NCBI GenBank assembly: GCA_910588435.1
Contig: CAJUPL010000004.1
Location: forward strand, 58,195-122,194
Direction: 5' to 3'
Length of the DNA: 64,000 bases
Source of the DNA: an uncultured Eggerthellaceae bacterium
Lineage (GTDB): Bacteria > Actinomycetota > Coriobacteriia > Coriobacteriales > Eggerthellaceae
This document shows positions 1-7,939 of the stretch, piece by piece. The position numbers and the translations under genes were made by a program. The notes below the pieces were generated by a model. It was not told where the DNA came from, did not search any database, and was given only the letters and a program-made list of their open reading frames with translations. The stretch's first letter is position 1, and every line of letters begins with the position of its first letter.

Positions 1-25
1 CATGAGTAGTGGCCTTAGAAGTTTT

Positions 26-181
26 TTGTGGGCGGCTGCATTGCAGCCGCAGTTGCCTGACAGGGCAACGTAACGCAGGCGATAGCCTGCGAACACCCGG
101 ACGCCCACATCAGGTCAGGTCATCCAGCCTGGCGCAGAACATCAATCCGAGCATTTCAGGCTGCCGCCCTCATTTCGCTGT
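26..181 (+). repeat. Three-hairpin structured repeat, copy A (direct repeat of 5061-5217)
   Basis: Three consecutive hairpins lie at 32-50, 52-69 and 74-91. They are followed by a conserved single-stranded core, TGGCGCAGA near 130 and CAATCCG near 143. The element aligns with 5061-5217 at a constant offset of 5035, rising to 5036 after one indel. Stems 1 and 2 have different sequences in the two copies but still pair, while the joining bases and the third stem are conserved. It lies in the gene-free first 358 bases of the window. Nothing in it looks like a coding region. Which strand acts is unknown, so + is simply the strand read here. Confidence 0.75.
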
Positions 182-195
182 GCTGACGTACAGCT

Positions 196-312
196 GCGTC
201 GGCAATGCCGACGCCCACTCTTGAGGGGACGCCCTTACAGTCAGCTGCGTTCGCATTGCGAACTCCAACTCTTAGTGGACTGTAGCCCTGGTTGCATTGA
301 CAATGTCTACAG
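196..312. repeat. Cluster of short palindromes with a shared CTCTTGAGGGG-like tail
   Basis: A perfect 8-bp stem with loop AAT (196-214) is followed by CCACTCTTGAGGGG. A 6-bp stem with loop ATT (249-263) is followed by CCAACTCTTAGTGG. A third structure pairs CTGTAG at 280-285 with CTACAG at 307-312. The same design recurs at 4835-5005. The rest of the 313-358 gap shows nothing recognisable. Confidence 0.6.
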
Positions 313-358
313 AAAGAGGGGGGCAAATCTGCTGGATATTCTCCTGAAGATCTGCTTG

Positions 359-1078
359 TTAGAGCCAGGCTTTATGTCCGATCAAGTATTCCTGTTCGAA
401 AGTCTCTTGACTCATTGTCAAGAACTTTATTCCCTCAATAAGTGCAATAACAGCAAGAACGGGAATGGGAATGATCAGAATCCAAAGTACGACATTGATT
501 ATCCCTGCAGTCGTATTGCCTAGATAGAATCGATGTATACCTAGATTCCCCAAGAATAAAGCGAGTACCCCTGCAACAGTCTTGCTCTTCTTTTTGTCTG
601 TTGTGTTTGGGGTTGCATATCCATGATTCGGGGTGGTTGATACAGCTTGTGAATAGTTTGGTGCTGCATGTTGACCATAACTCTGAACATGAGGCTGAGA
701 GTAGTTCGGTGTTGCCTGTTGTGAATAGTTCTGCGCATATGGCTGACCAGAGTTTGTTGATGCAGGTTGTGAATAATCTGTAGTCGTCGGCTGAGAATAT
801 CCTGTAGCCGTTTGCTGGGAATAGCTAGCGGCTGGTTGTTGGGCATAACCTTGAGTGAAAGGCTGGGAATAAGCTCCGGCGGCAGGGGAAGAGTAGTCTT
901 GCGGTGCAGTTAATGGGTGCGCATATAGCGTTTGTGTATTCTGCATTTGGTTCGGCTGGCTCAGATTTGGGCTTTGCATTGGCTGGCTGATGACCATTGC
1001 TGAGAGGTTGCCACCGCAAAACGCGCAAAATTGCGCTTCATCGGGATTAACATTATTGCAATTCCCACAAACCTTCAT
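359..1078 (-). CDS. TM2-domain protein with N-terminal zinc ribbon
   Basis: This 239-aa membrane protein is of unknown function. Residues 1-25 form a zinc-ribbon knuckle (Cys4, Cys7, Cys18, Cys21). Residues about 30-158 are a low-complexity Gln/Tyr/Ser/Pro linker made of repeats like NYSQ and SYSQP. Residues about 163-225 are a TM2 domain with two hydrophobic segments and the typical turn containing GNLGIHRFYLG. The ATG overlaps the stop of the M48 peptidase by ATGA (1075-1078) and has an AAGGAGGAA site inside that gene, so the two are translationally coupled. The linker probably varies in length between strains. Family assignment is firm; role is not known. Confidence 0.8.
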   Translation of the reverse strand: MKVCGNCNNVNPDEAQFCAFCGGNLSAMVISQPMQSPNLSQPNQMQNTQTLYAHPLTAPQDYSSPAAGAYSQPFTQGYAQQPAASYSQQTATGYSQPTTTDYSQPASTNSGQPYAQNYSQQATPNYSQPHVQSYGQHAAPNYSQAVSTTPNHGYATPNTTDKKKSKTVAGVLALFLGNLGIHRFYLGNTTAGIINVVLWILIIPIPVLAVIALIEGIKFLTMSQETFEQEYLIGHKAWL

Positions 1079-1917
1079 AGCGTTCCTCCTTGATTGCTTA
1101 GGCTGTCTTGGTTTATGAAGTTGAGCATTCCTTGATATTCTTGGGAGGAACCGAATCGAACAGCTTCAAGAGCCCTGACCGCCGTTCTTGGATGACTGCC
1201 TGAAATGCTGAAGCTGATCAGTTCAAGGATTTTGTCCTTCGTTGAGCCTTGCAATGTTTGTTCGTACATGATGCCTTGTTGAATCAGGAGATTAGGGTCT
1301 ACTTTTGAAGCACGCTCTCCGTAGGCTCCAGCCAATACTGCGCAAATATCTACCACATCCATGGGGTCCCCCATAGCAAGTACTGCAGCTCTGTCTGCTG
1401 AGAATTCGCTAGCTCTCATCCATGTCATAAAGGCTCCTTGAAGAGCAACGCTTACTAATCCTCCAAGCCCAGGGACTATGGCCAAAGCGCCACTCATAAC
1501 AAGGTCGCCTATTGTGTGATAGAGAACATGGTGGCAGGCAATATGTCCGCATTCATGTGCAAGTATGGTTTGGATCTGTCTATCCGTGCAGTAATCCAAG
1601 ACTCCAGAATTCAACACTATGAATGGATCTGATTCATTTGAAGTGTATGCATTGATGGATCCGTCATTGCATATATATAGATGTGGGACAGGGACGCCAA
1701 GACGTTGACACAGTGGTGGAAGCAGTTCATGAACATCGCCGAAATGGTTCGGTGTTACTTCAATATGCGAAGAGATGTTCTCCATAAAGAAAAGACGTTC
1801 GTCAAAGAACTTCATGAAGGCTTTCATGAATGCTGGAAACACAGGTACGCTTTGGAGCGCCTGAAGCGTTTGCATATCAAGTGGATGTTGATAATGACTA
1901 GGATCTACAGCAGGCAT
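1075..1917 (-). CDS. M48-family zinc metallopeptidase
   Basis: This is a predicted zinc endopeptidase of the M48 (Ste24/HtpX-like) clan, 280 aa. The zinc motif HECGH is at residues 121-125. The third ligand is probably the Glu of SEFSAD at residue 171. A hydrophobic stretch at about 138-165 could sit in the membrane. I chose the ATG at 1917 because AAGAGGAG stands six bases before it; a GTG at 1965 would add 16 residues but has a poor ribosome site. It is the first gene of a two-gene unit with the TM2 protein. M48 proteins often act in membrane protein quality control; a substrate cannot be named here. Confidence 0.8.
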   Translation of the reverse strand: MPAVDPSHYQHPLDMQTLQALQSVPVFPAFMKAFMKFFDERLFFMENISSHIEVTPNHFGDVHELLPPLCQRLGVPVPHLYICNDGSINAYTSNESDPFIVLNSGVLDYCTDRQIQTILAHECGHIACHHVLYHTIGDLVMSGALAIVPGLGGLVSVALQGAFMTWMRASEFSADRAAVLAMGDPMDVVDICAVLAGAYGERASKVDPNLLIQQGIMYEQTLQGSTKDKILELISFSISGSHPRTAVRALEAVRFGSSQEYQGMLNFINQDSLSNQGGTL

Positions 1918-2160
1918 GTAGAACTCTCCTCTTAGAGCAATCGGTTGATAGACAAGTTTTGCCACTTCGCTCTTTAGAAGAGAATGATACCAAAATGTAA
2001 CATATTGTCAGTAGATATATAGTATTCAGCTAAACCGTTGTGAACAGGAAGAGACAGCTTTATTGATGCTATCTATTCTTGATCGTAGTCAATGCTTACC
2101 GTACTCGGATTATTCACAGGTTGTATGAGCTTCAATGCAACGGACTGAATCAGTTGATAT

Positions 2161-2379
2161 CTAGTCGTTGTCTTGCGCTAGAAATAGCTTATATGTCTCA
2201 ACTTCAAGAGCGTCCGCAATCTTCTGCACGTTATTCAATGAGATGCTGCGCTTTTGGCGTTCTACTGCGCTGATGTATGTTCTATGAAGACCGCATTTCT
2301 CTGCGAATGCTTCTTGTGATAATCCCTGCTTTTCTCTATAAGATCTGACATTTTTGCTGAATACTTCGAGGATGTCCAT
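2161..2379 (-). CDS. XRE-family helix-turn-helix regulator
   Basis: This 72-aa protein is one helix-turn-helix domain: recognition region around residues 18-45 (GLSQEAFAEKCGLHRTYISA) and a dimerising C-terminal half. Size and sequence resemble the controller proteins of restriction-modification systems and other small XRE repressors, but no restriction or methylase gene is nearby. It is transcribed away from the amidase gene. The 140-bp gap between them contains a tandem repeat (2455-2480) and a 10-bp palindrome (2435-2444), either of which may be its operator. The start is supported by GAAGGG upstream. Confidence 0.8.
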   Translation of the reverse strand: MDILEVFSKNVRSYREKQGLSQEAFAEKCGLHRTYISAVERQKRSISLNNVQKIADALEVETYKLFLAQDND

Positions 2380-2454
2380 GTACGCCCTTCTCTTCGGTTG
2401 AGTAGGGCAGATATTTCAAAATTGTCCTCAATGCGTCTACAGACAAGAAGTCAC

Positions 2455-2480
2455 CATACAATAAGTTAACATACAATAAG
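2455..2480 (+). promoter_or_regulatory. Tandem CATACAATAAG repeat, candidate operator/promoter
   Basis: The 11-mer CATACAATAAG occurs at 2455-2465 and again at 2470-2480, a 15-bp period. Each copy contains TACAAT, a good -10 hexamer for the amidase gene starting at 2520, but no clear -35 is visible. A palindrome GTCTACAGAC lies just upstream at 2435-2444. Confidence 0.45.
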
Positions 2481-2519
2481 GAACATCATGAGATCTAAGC
2501 AGCTAGCAAGAGGGATGAG

Positions 2520-3392
2520 ATGGGAGCGCTGAGGATCCATAGGCCTTTTGCCTTCGCACTTGCTGCCTGCATGAGCATCTTGCTTGTGGGGTGCGGTGAG
2601 GCCTCAGGAAGCGCTGATGAAGCTGAGACGGGGTTCTCGGAGCCGGTGAACGACTCCGCATTTGAAGAGCCGAAGAGCGAAGAAGAGCTCCCGATCATCC
2701 AGCAGATCGACCCAATGAGCAAGGCAGAGGAACAGAAGCTGCAGCCAAGCGCGGAGGAGCTCTACGCAGAGCTAGGGATACAAGAGGATATCCGCTCCTC
2801 TTTCGTGCATGGGGAGAAGCCGGTCGAATACCAGAAGTACATCGTCTTGCATGACACAGAAGGCGATTCGGACGCATCCTCGGTCATAGATTGGTGGGAT
2901 TCGAACGGGAATCTCGTTGCCGCCCATTTCATCGTCAACAAGGATGGCTCGGTCTATCAATGCGCTCCGATGGACAAGATCGTCCACCATGCAGGCTATG
3001 GGGACATCGGGCACAATGAAGCGTATGGCGTAGAGGATGAATCGCGAGACGACATGAAGGGAACCACGCCGATCGGCAGCTGGGCTTCTGATTACGGCAT
3101 GAACTCTCATTCGATAGGTATAGAGATGGTCCATGTTGGCGGGAGCGGCTCTTATCCAGAAGCGCAGCTTGAAGCGGTGGACAAGCTGATCGCTTATATA
3201 GATGCATATTACGGCTTTGAGAGCCAGATAATCGATCACAAGGACTGGAGATCCGGGAACTCAGATACATCTGACGAGTTCGAAGGCTATCTGGATAACT
3301 ACAAGGCATATAGGGTGCATTCACTGCCCGAAGAGGGACCTACCAGCCAGTTGAGGCCGGTAGCTTGCAACCTCAGAGAGCGCGCAGTGTAG
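2520..3392 (+). CDS. Lipoprotein N-acetylmuramoyl-L-alanine amidase (Amidase_2/PGRP fold)
   Basis: This protein is predicted to cleave the bond between MurNAc and L-Ala in peptidoglycan, outside the cell. It has 290 aa. A signal peptide ends in the lipobox LLVGC (Cys25), then an acidic linker runs to about residue 100. The amidase_2 domain covers about 104-250. Likely zinc ligands are His111 (in IVLHDTEG), His156 or 157 (IVHHAGYG) and His240 (IIDHKDW). AGAGGG precedes the ATG. The following zinc-ribbon/YARHG gene begins 9 bases downstream, so the two probably share a transcript. A role in wall remodelling or as an antibacterial enzyme is inference. Confidence 0.85.
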   Translation: MGALRIHRPFAFALAACMSILLVGCGEASGSADEAETGFSEPVNDSAFEEPKSEEELPIIQQIDPMSKAEEQKLQPSAEELYAELGIQEDIRSSFVHGEKPVEYQKYIVLHDTEGDSDASSVIDWWDSNGNLVAAHFIVNKDGSVYQCAPMDKIVHHAGYGDIGHNEAYGVEDESRDDMKGTTPIGSWASDYGMNSHSIGIEMVHVGGSGSYPEAQLEAVDKLIAYIDAYYGFESQIIDHKDWRSGNSDTSDEFEGYLDNYKAYRVHSLPEEGPTSQLRPVACNLRERAV

Positions 3393-3400
3393 GGATAGCC

Positions 3401-4750
3401 ATGCAGCAATTCACGCAACAAGGCATGTATCAGACGAATCCATTTCCTGCTGCCGCGGCTGGACCTTCCCAGACTGGAGGATTCCCTCAGCAGCAGCCTC
3501 GAAGGCGCTTCTGCATGAATTGCGGGAGTCCAATGCATCCGAATGGGTCATTCTGCATGAGGTGTGGAGTGCCATTCGGCATCTTCAAACCGTCACAGGC
3601 TCAGGCCATGCAGAATCCCCAGCCAAGCGTGATGCAATCGGTCCCAATTGCAGCGCCGACACAAGATGCACCAGCGCCTCAGTCCGGTGGCTCGAGCATG
3701 CCTGTCATAGTTGGGATCATAGCCATATTCGGTGCGCTGATAATCTTGGTGTGCGTCCTCCTCATGAACGGGGCATTTGACAAAGAAGAGGGCGAAGTGG
3801 CGGGTGAGGCTCCTATCGAGCAACAGTCTGTTCAAGAGGAAGAGGCTCCGGTCGCATACACGACTTACACAACTGATGATCTTGTCACCAGGGACTATTC
3901 GTATCCCGTCTTCCAATTCGAGTTCCCTTCAACTTGGAGCATCATCAAGGAAAGCTCGAACGCATTCCAGGAGAAGGTGGAGATGCAGCGAAGCGGCAGC
4001 AATGCCATCGCATATAAGCTGCTAGACCCTGATCAGCCAGTGAACCTGGATTCAGGGATCAGCAACATAGAGAAGGTGTCGGATTGCGACCTCAGAGCCC
4101 GACTAGCTGATGAGTCAGGAGACGGGTATCACTACGAGCAATATGTCGTTGCCAAGATGGATGTTGCTAGCGCGAACGATACGACCAAGAGCGTCTACGC
4201 TGTGATCCCAGAGGATGGTGTATCTGACAGGAGCAAGATGAATCTGATCGGGACTGCGCCTGCGTTCGATCTTGGATGCTGGGTGTCTTTTTCCTTCGAA
4301 GCGAAAGAGGACATGGATCAAGGGATCTTGGATGAGGCGATCGAGGTCCTTTCAAGCTTGCAGATGCTGGGAATAGAGGATATGGAAGCATCCGGTTATG
4401 GATACTACGATTCGTCAGATCCGGGGTATTGCTCTTCTGGTCAAGGTTATTACTCTCCCTATTCTGATGGGTCTTATCTGATTCCAGAGAGCGGCACTAG
4501 GTTGCTCACTGATAGGGATCTTGATGGCTATGATGCATATTATCTGTACTTCGCTCGTAATGAGATATTCGCACGTCATGGTAGGAAATTCCAGAATGAT
4601 GATCTGCAGGAGTACTTCAATCTGATGCCGTGGTACACACCTTTGATAGAGCCTGAGGACTTCGATGATAGCTATTTGAGCGATATCGAGAAGGCGAACT
4701 ACGAGAAGATCCTCGAATATGAGAGAGCGATGGATTCGCCTTATATCTAG
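3401..4750 (+). CDS. Zinc-ribbon membrane protein with C-terminal YARHG domain
   Basis: This 449-aa single-pass membrane protein is of unknown function. A zinc ribbon (Cys38, Cys41, Cys52, Cys55) faces the cytoplasm, followed by a Pro/Gln-rich linker and a membrane segment at about 101-123. The large outer part ends in a YARHG domain (FARNEIFARHGRKF and the following helical segment), a domain seen in extracellular regions of bacterial proteins. I chose the ATG at 3401, nine bases after the amidase stop and preceded by AGGGA; an ATG at 3365 would overlap the amidase. Its zinc-ribbon, linker, membrane layout mirrors the TM2 protein at the left end of this block. Confidence 0.8.
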   Translation: MQQFTQQGMYQTNPFPAAAAGPSQTGGFPQQQPRRRFCMNCGSPMHPNGSFCMRCGVPFGIFKPSQAQAMQNPQPSVMQSVPIAAPTQDAPAPQSGGSSMPVIVGIIAIFGALIILVCVLLMNGAFDKEEGEVAGEAPIEQQSVQEEEAPVAYTTYTTDDLVTRDYSYPVFQFEFPSTWSIIKESSNAFQEKVEMQRSGSNAIAYKLLDPDQPVNLDSGISNIEKVSDCDLRARLADESGDGYHYEQYVVAKMDVASANDTTKSVYAVIPEDGVSDRSKMNLIGTAPAFDLGCWVSFSFEAKEDMDQGILDEAIEVLSSLQMLGIEDMEASGYGYYDSSDPGYCSSGQGYYSPYSDGSYLIPESGTRLLTDRDLDGYDAYYLYFARNEIFARHGRKFQNDDLQEYFNLMPWYTPLIEPEDFDDSYLSDIEKANYEKILEYERAMDSPYI

Positions 4751-4834
4751 TGGCATGGTGTCGGTGTTCGTGTTGGCGGGCATTTGCAACTGATCAGGCT
4801 GGATTGTCTGATCTGCATCATCCATCCGGGTGTT

Positions 4835-5005
4835 CTTGCCCTGTCGGGCAAGTTACGCTGCCTTGTCAGGCAGCTGCGGCTGCAATGCAGCCGCCCACAC
4901 TTAGGGGGGCGGGCTTGCAATGCAAGCGTCCACTCTTGAATGGGAGGACTTGCAGGCAGCAGCCTGCTCTTGAGGGGGGGGGTAGGCTTGCAAGTGTCTA
5001 CACTT
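4835..5005. repeat. Array of short palindromes in a gene-free stretch
   Basis: The 541 bases from 4751 to 5291 hold no convincing gene. This part contains successive hairpins: 4835-4852 (CTTGCCC/GGGCAAG), 4857-4874 (GCTGCCT/AGGCAGC), 4876-4894 (GCGGCTGC, loop AAT), 4913-4927 (GCTTGC, loop AAT), 4952-4967 (GCAGGC/GCCTGC) and 4992-5005 (AAGTG/CACTT). Several are followed by variants of CCACTCTTGAGGGG, as in 196-312. Bases 4751-4834 and 5006-5060 show nothing recognisable. Confidence 0.65.
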
Positions 5006-5060
5006 GGAGGGGCACCCTTATAGGAAATGCAGTTGCTTCTAGAGAAGGTGTTCTCTCATC

Positions 5061-5217
5061 TTGTGGGCGTCTCCATTGGAGACGCAGCATTGCGCTAGCA
5101 ATGCGTAACGCAGGCGGCGAGCCTGCGAACAACCGGAACAAGGCAACTGGTCAGGAAACCTTGCCTGGCGCAGACCACCAATCCGTGCGCTACGGGCTGC
5201 TGCCCTCACTCCGCTGT
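5061..5217 (+). repeat. Three-hairpin structured repeat, copy B (direct repeat of 26-181)
   Basis: Hairpins lie at 5067-5085, 5087-5104 and 5109-5127, matching the three stems of copy A in position and spacing. Stem 1 is GCGTCTCC/GGAGACGC here against GCGGCTGC/GCAGCCGC in copy A. Stem 2 is GCATTGC/GCAATGC against GTTGCC/GGCAAC. Stem 3 and the downstream core around 5164-5217 are conserved. A TTTTGAGGG tail follows near 5228. Confidence 0.75.
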
Positions 5218-5291
5218 TCAAGCGCCCACTTTTGAGGGCGTGTCTTCAGGAGGGGGTCCATCTAGAACGGCGGCCGCGAGGCCACCTATCT

Positions 5292-5921
5292 TCAGAACAG
5301 GGACTGTTGGGTGGGGGAAGGAGAGCCGGGGGAAGGAGTTGCGGTGAGGTGGATGTCTGAGCGATCATCCAGCCCTTCTGCGTCCCCGGCAAGCCAACGG
5401 CGCGCTTCGTCAGGCGTGAGCACGAGCGGCATCCTGTCATGCACGGGTGCGACATCTGCGTTCGGGCGCGTGGTCACGATGGAGAATCTCCCATTCTCAG
5501 CCAATGCTCCCATGAGCAAGGGGGAGCCGTTCGCCATCTGGAAGAGGACCTGATCCTTCACAGCGCGCCCGTTCCTTGGGTTCACGTGCGTGTGCTCACG
5601 GTGCGGCTCGAAGAAGCCGGTGCCGCATGCTAGCGCACGGCCGCCTTGCATGGCGCGCGCCCACATTCCAGTGCCAGATAGCGCCTTCTCAAGGCGCGTA
5701 TTGAAGATCACCTTGTCAGACCATTCGGGCTCGAAGCCCCAGATGAGGTCGCGCGCTTCAAGGCCGCCATCACCTGGAGCTATCACAGCAACGCTGCTCT
5801 TCGGATAGACGGTGCGCGTGGCTGGCCAGTCAGCCTCGTAGATCATGGGCGTGTTGTGCACGAGCGCCTTCAGCACGCCCTCGATCTCATCATATGTGAA
5901 CGCCACGAACTTCCCGCACAT
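5292..5921 (-). CDS. SOS response-associated peptidase (SRAP/HMCES-YedK family)
   Basis: SRAP proteins form a covalent thiazolidine link with abasic sites in single-stranded DNA and shield them. The protein starts MCGKF, putting the catalytic Cys at position 2 after Met removal. This fixes the start at 5921, which also has GAAGGGAG in front; the longer reading frame upstream should be ignored. Other family signatures present are FNTRLE (Asn), a GFFE segment (Glu) and the PVHDRMPLVL box containing the active-site His. At 209 aa it is close to E. coli YedK (about 220). It is divergent from rpsB and next to repeat copy B. Confidence 0.88.
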   Translation of the reverse strand: MCGKFVAFTYDEIEGVLKALVHNTPMIYEADWPATRTVYPKSSVAVIAPGDGGLEARDLIWGFEPEWSDKVIFNTRLEKALSGTGMWARAMQGGRALACGTGFFEPHREHTHVNPRNGRAVKDQVLFQMANGSPLLMGALAENGRFSIVTTRPNADVAPVHDRMPLVLTPDEARRWLAGDAEGLDDRSDIHLTATPSPGSPSPTQQSLF

Positions 5922-6097
5922 GGAATGCTCCCTTCGCACCAATATCTTATTGCATGAGCAGGCGCACAGTGGTAATCTTTCACGGTTTCTATCAAGACGC
6001 ATGCTCAAGTGACTCGGATGCGCCAGTGGCCCGCAGGGTGCGGGTTGCGCAGACGGGGTTGACCTTGGGCAGAGGACTAACGAATGGAGAGTAGGAA

Positions 6098-6943
6098 ATG
6101 GCAGCACCAGTGAAGGTAAGCATCAAGTCCCTCTTGGAGGCCGGCGCTCATTTCGGGCATCAGACGCGCCGTTGGAACCCGAAGATGAAGCCGTATATCT
6201 TCGGCAGCCGTGGGGACATCTACATCCTGGATCTGAAGCAGACCCTGGTTGACATGGACAAGGCTTACAGCTTCGTGTCCAATCTGGCAGCCAAGGGCGG
6301 CACCATCCTCTTCGTGGGCACGAAGAAGCAGGCTCAGGAGGCTGTGGCAGACGCAGCGAACCGCTGCGGCATGCCGTATGTGAACAACCGTTGGCTGGGC
6401 GGCATGCTCACCAACTTCGTCACCATCCGCCAGCGCGTCCTGTACATGGAGGACCTTGAGGCTCAGGATGCTGACGGCCGCATGGCCATGCTCCCGAAGA
6501 AGGAGCAGATCCTGAAGCACAAGGAGCTGGCGAAGCTACAGGCCAACCTCAACGGCATCCGCAACATGCGCAAGGTGCCGGACGCCGTGTTCATCATCGA
6601 CACCTGCCGTGAGGAGATCGCGGTCCATGAGGCGCGTCGCCTGAACATCCCCATCGTGGGCACGCTGGATACCAACTGCGATCCTGATGATGTGGATTAC
6701 GGCATTCCGGCAAATGATGACGCCATCCGCTCCGTCCGCCTGCTATGTGACTTCATCGCTGATGCTGTCATCGCTGGCACGGGTGCGAACATCTCAGAGA
6801 CTGAGATGGCTGCTCCGGCAGAAGGCGTAGAGGCTGTTGCTGAGGTGCAGGTCTCTGACACTGCAACCCCTGAGCAGATCGCTGCTGACGGCGCTGAGGT
6901 TGCAGATGAGGTTGCTGCGGCTGTTGAGGCTGCAACCGAGTAG
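6098..6943 (+). CDS. rpsB: 30S ribosomal protein S2
   Basis: Component of the small ribosomal subunit. It is 281 aa, with the typical opening SIKSLLEAGAHFGHQTRRWNP and the conserved GTKKQAQ and RWLGGMLTNF segments. The family core ends near residue 225. Residues about 232-281 are an extra Ala/Glu-rich acidic tail not found in the E. coli protein. GGAGAGTAGGAA precedes the ATG. It is followed 49 bp later by tsf, the usual rpsB-tsf pair, and both end at the terminator at 7870. Confidence 0.97.
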   Translation: MAAPVKVSIKSLLEAGAHFGHQTRRWNPKMKPYIFGSRGDIYILDLKQTLVDMDKAYSFVSNLAAKGGTILFVGTKKQAQEAVADAANRCGMPYVNNRWLGGMLTNFVTIRQRVLYMEDLEAQDADGRMAMLPKKEQILKHKELAKLQANLNGIRNMRKVPDAVFIIDTCREEIAVHEARRLNIPIVGTLDTNCDPDDVDYGIPANDDAIRSVRLLCDFIADAVIAGTGANISETEMAAPAEGVEAVAEVQVSDTATPEQIAADGAEVADEVAAAVEAATE

Positions 6944-6992
6944 CTGACGCAAGTCCCACCATATTTCGAACGAACCCAACAAGGAGGTAGGA

Positions 6993-7853
6993 ATGGCGGA
7001 CATAACCGCTTCCATGGTCAAAGAGCTGCGCGAGATGACTGGCGCAGGCATGATGGAGTGCAAGAAGGCTCTGGCTGAGGCTGAGGGTGTCATGGAGACA
7101 GCAGTTGACGTGCTGCGCACCCGTGGCCTTGCAGCTGTTGCCAAGAAGGCAGGCCGTGCCACCAACGAGGGAATGGTCATGGCCATCGTTGATGACACAT
7201 GCACCAAGGGTGCAGTGCTGGAGCTCAACTGCGAGACTGACTTCGTTGCCATGAACGAGAAGTTCAAGGCATACGCCACCCGCATGGCAACCGCTGCAAT
7301 GGAGAACGCTCCCGTTGATGTCGACCAGCTCAAGAGCTGCAAGGTCGACGGTGAGACCGTTGAGGAGATCCTCACGGACTGCATCCACGTGATGGGCGAG
7401 AACTGCCAGATCAGCCGCGTTGCTGAGGTTGAGGCACCGGCAGTTGCAAGCTACATCCACGGCGGTGGCAAGATCGGCGTCCTGGTGAACTTCGACGTTG
7501 AGGGCATCAACCCGGCTGACGAGGCATTCCAGAAGTGCGCACGTGATGTCTGCATGCAGGTTGCTGCTGTGAATCCGGTCTCCGCAACGCGTGAGTCCGT
7601 TCCTGAGGACGTTGCCGCGCATGAGCTTGAGATCTACAAGGCACAGGCTGCAGAGTCTGGCAAGCCGGAGAACATCCAGGAGAAGATCGCTCAGGGCCGC
7701 ATGGAGAAGTTCTACAAGGAGAGCTGCCTCACTGAGCAGGACTTCGTGAAGGACCCAGACGTCACCGTCTCCCAGTACGTTGACAACTGCGCAAAGGAGC
7801 TTGGCGGAAAGGTTGCCATCAAGGGCTTCATCCGCTTCGCGCTTGGGGAGTAA
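6993..7853 (+). CDS. tsf: Elongation factor Ts
   Basis: Guanine nucleotide exchange factor for EF-Tu. It is 286 aa. The N-terminal UBA-like domain contains the family signature ELREMTGAGMMECKKAL, followed by the TDFVA-containing dimerisation core. AAGGAGG stands before the ATG. It is the second gene of the rpsB-tsf unit and is followed directly by a strong terminator. Confidence 0.97.
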   Translation: MADITASMVKELREMTGAGMMECKKALAEAEGVMETAVDVLRTRGLAAVAKKAGRATNEGMVMAIVDDTCTKGAVLELNCETDFVAMNEKFKAYATRMATAAMENAPVDVDQLKSCKVDGETVEEILTDCIHVMGENCQISRVAEVEAPAVASYIHGGGKIGVLVNFDVEGINPADEAFQKCARDVCMQVAAVNPVSATRESVPEDVAAHELEIYKAQAAESGKPENIQEKIAQGRMEKFYKESCLTEQDFVKDPDVTVSQYVDNCAKELGGKVAIKGFIRFALGE

Positions 7854-7869
7854 CCCTAGATAGCTTCAC

Positions 7870-7901
7870 AGGCCATGCCTTCATACGGCATGGCCTTTTT
7901 C
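7870..7901 (+). terminator. Rho-independent terminator after tsf
   Basis: A 10-bp perfect stem (AGGCCATGCC at 7870-7879 with GGCATGGCCT at 7887-7896), a 7-base loop and a run of T residues close the rpsB-tsf transcript. Confidence 0.92.
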
Positions 7902-7939
7902 ATTTGCAAGGCAAGCCGCAAGTCTTCGAAGGAGCCTAG

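Noticed and set aside
1..523. Forward reading frames at 9-224 and 221-523
   Set aside because: They run through the hairpin repeat and antisense to the TM2 gene; composition is unlike the real genes and there are no ribosome sites.
2161..2379. Restriction-modification controller protein
   Set aside because: The sequence resembles controller proteins, but no endonuclease or methylase gene is present nearby, so only an XRE regulator is called.
26..5217. Integron cassette array with attC-like hairpins
   Set aside because: The covarying hairpins recall attC sites, but genes between the copies lie on both strands, no integrase is present and the RYYYAAC/GTTRRRY core sites were not found.
4750..5235. 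A 161-codon frame in the repeat-rich gap
   Set aside because: It is made of palindromic repeat units, starts inside the stop region of the YARHG gene and has no protein-like pattern.
26..5240. CRISPR array
   Set aside because: Repeats are palindromes of differing sequence at irregular spacing, without constant repeats and unique spacers, and no cas gene is present.
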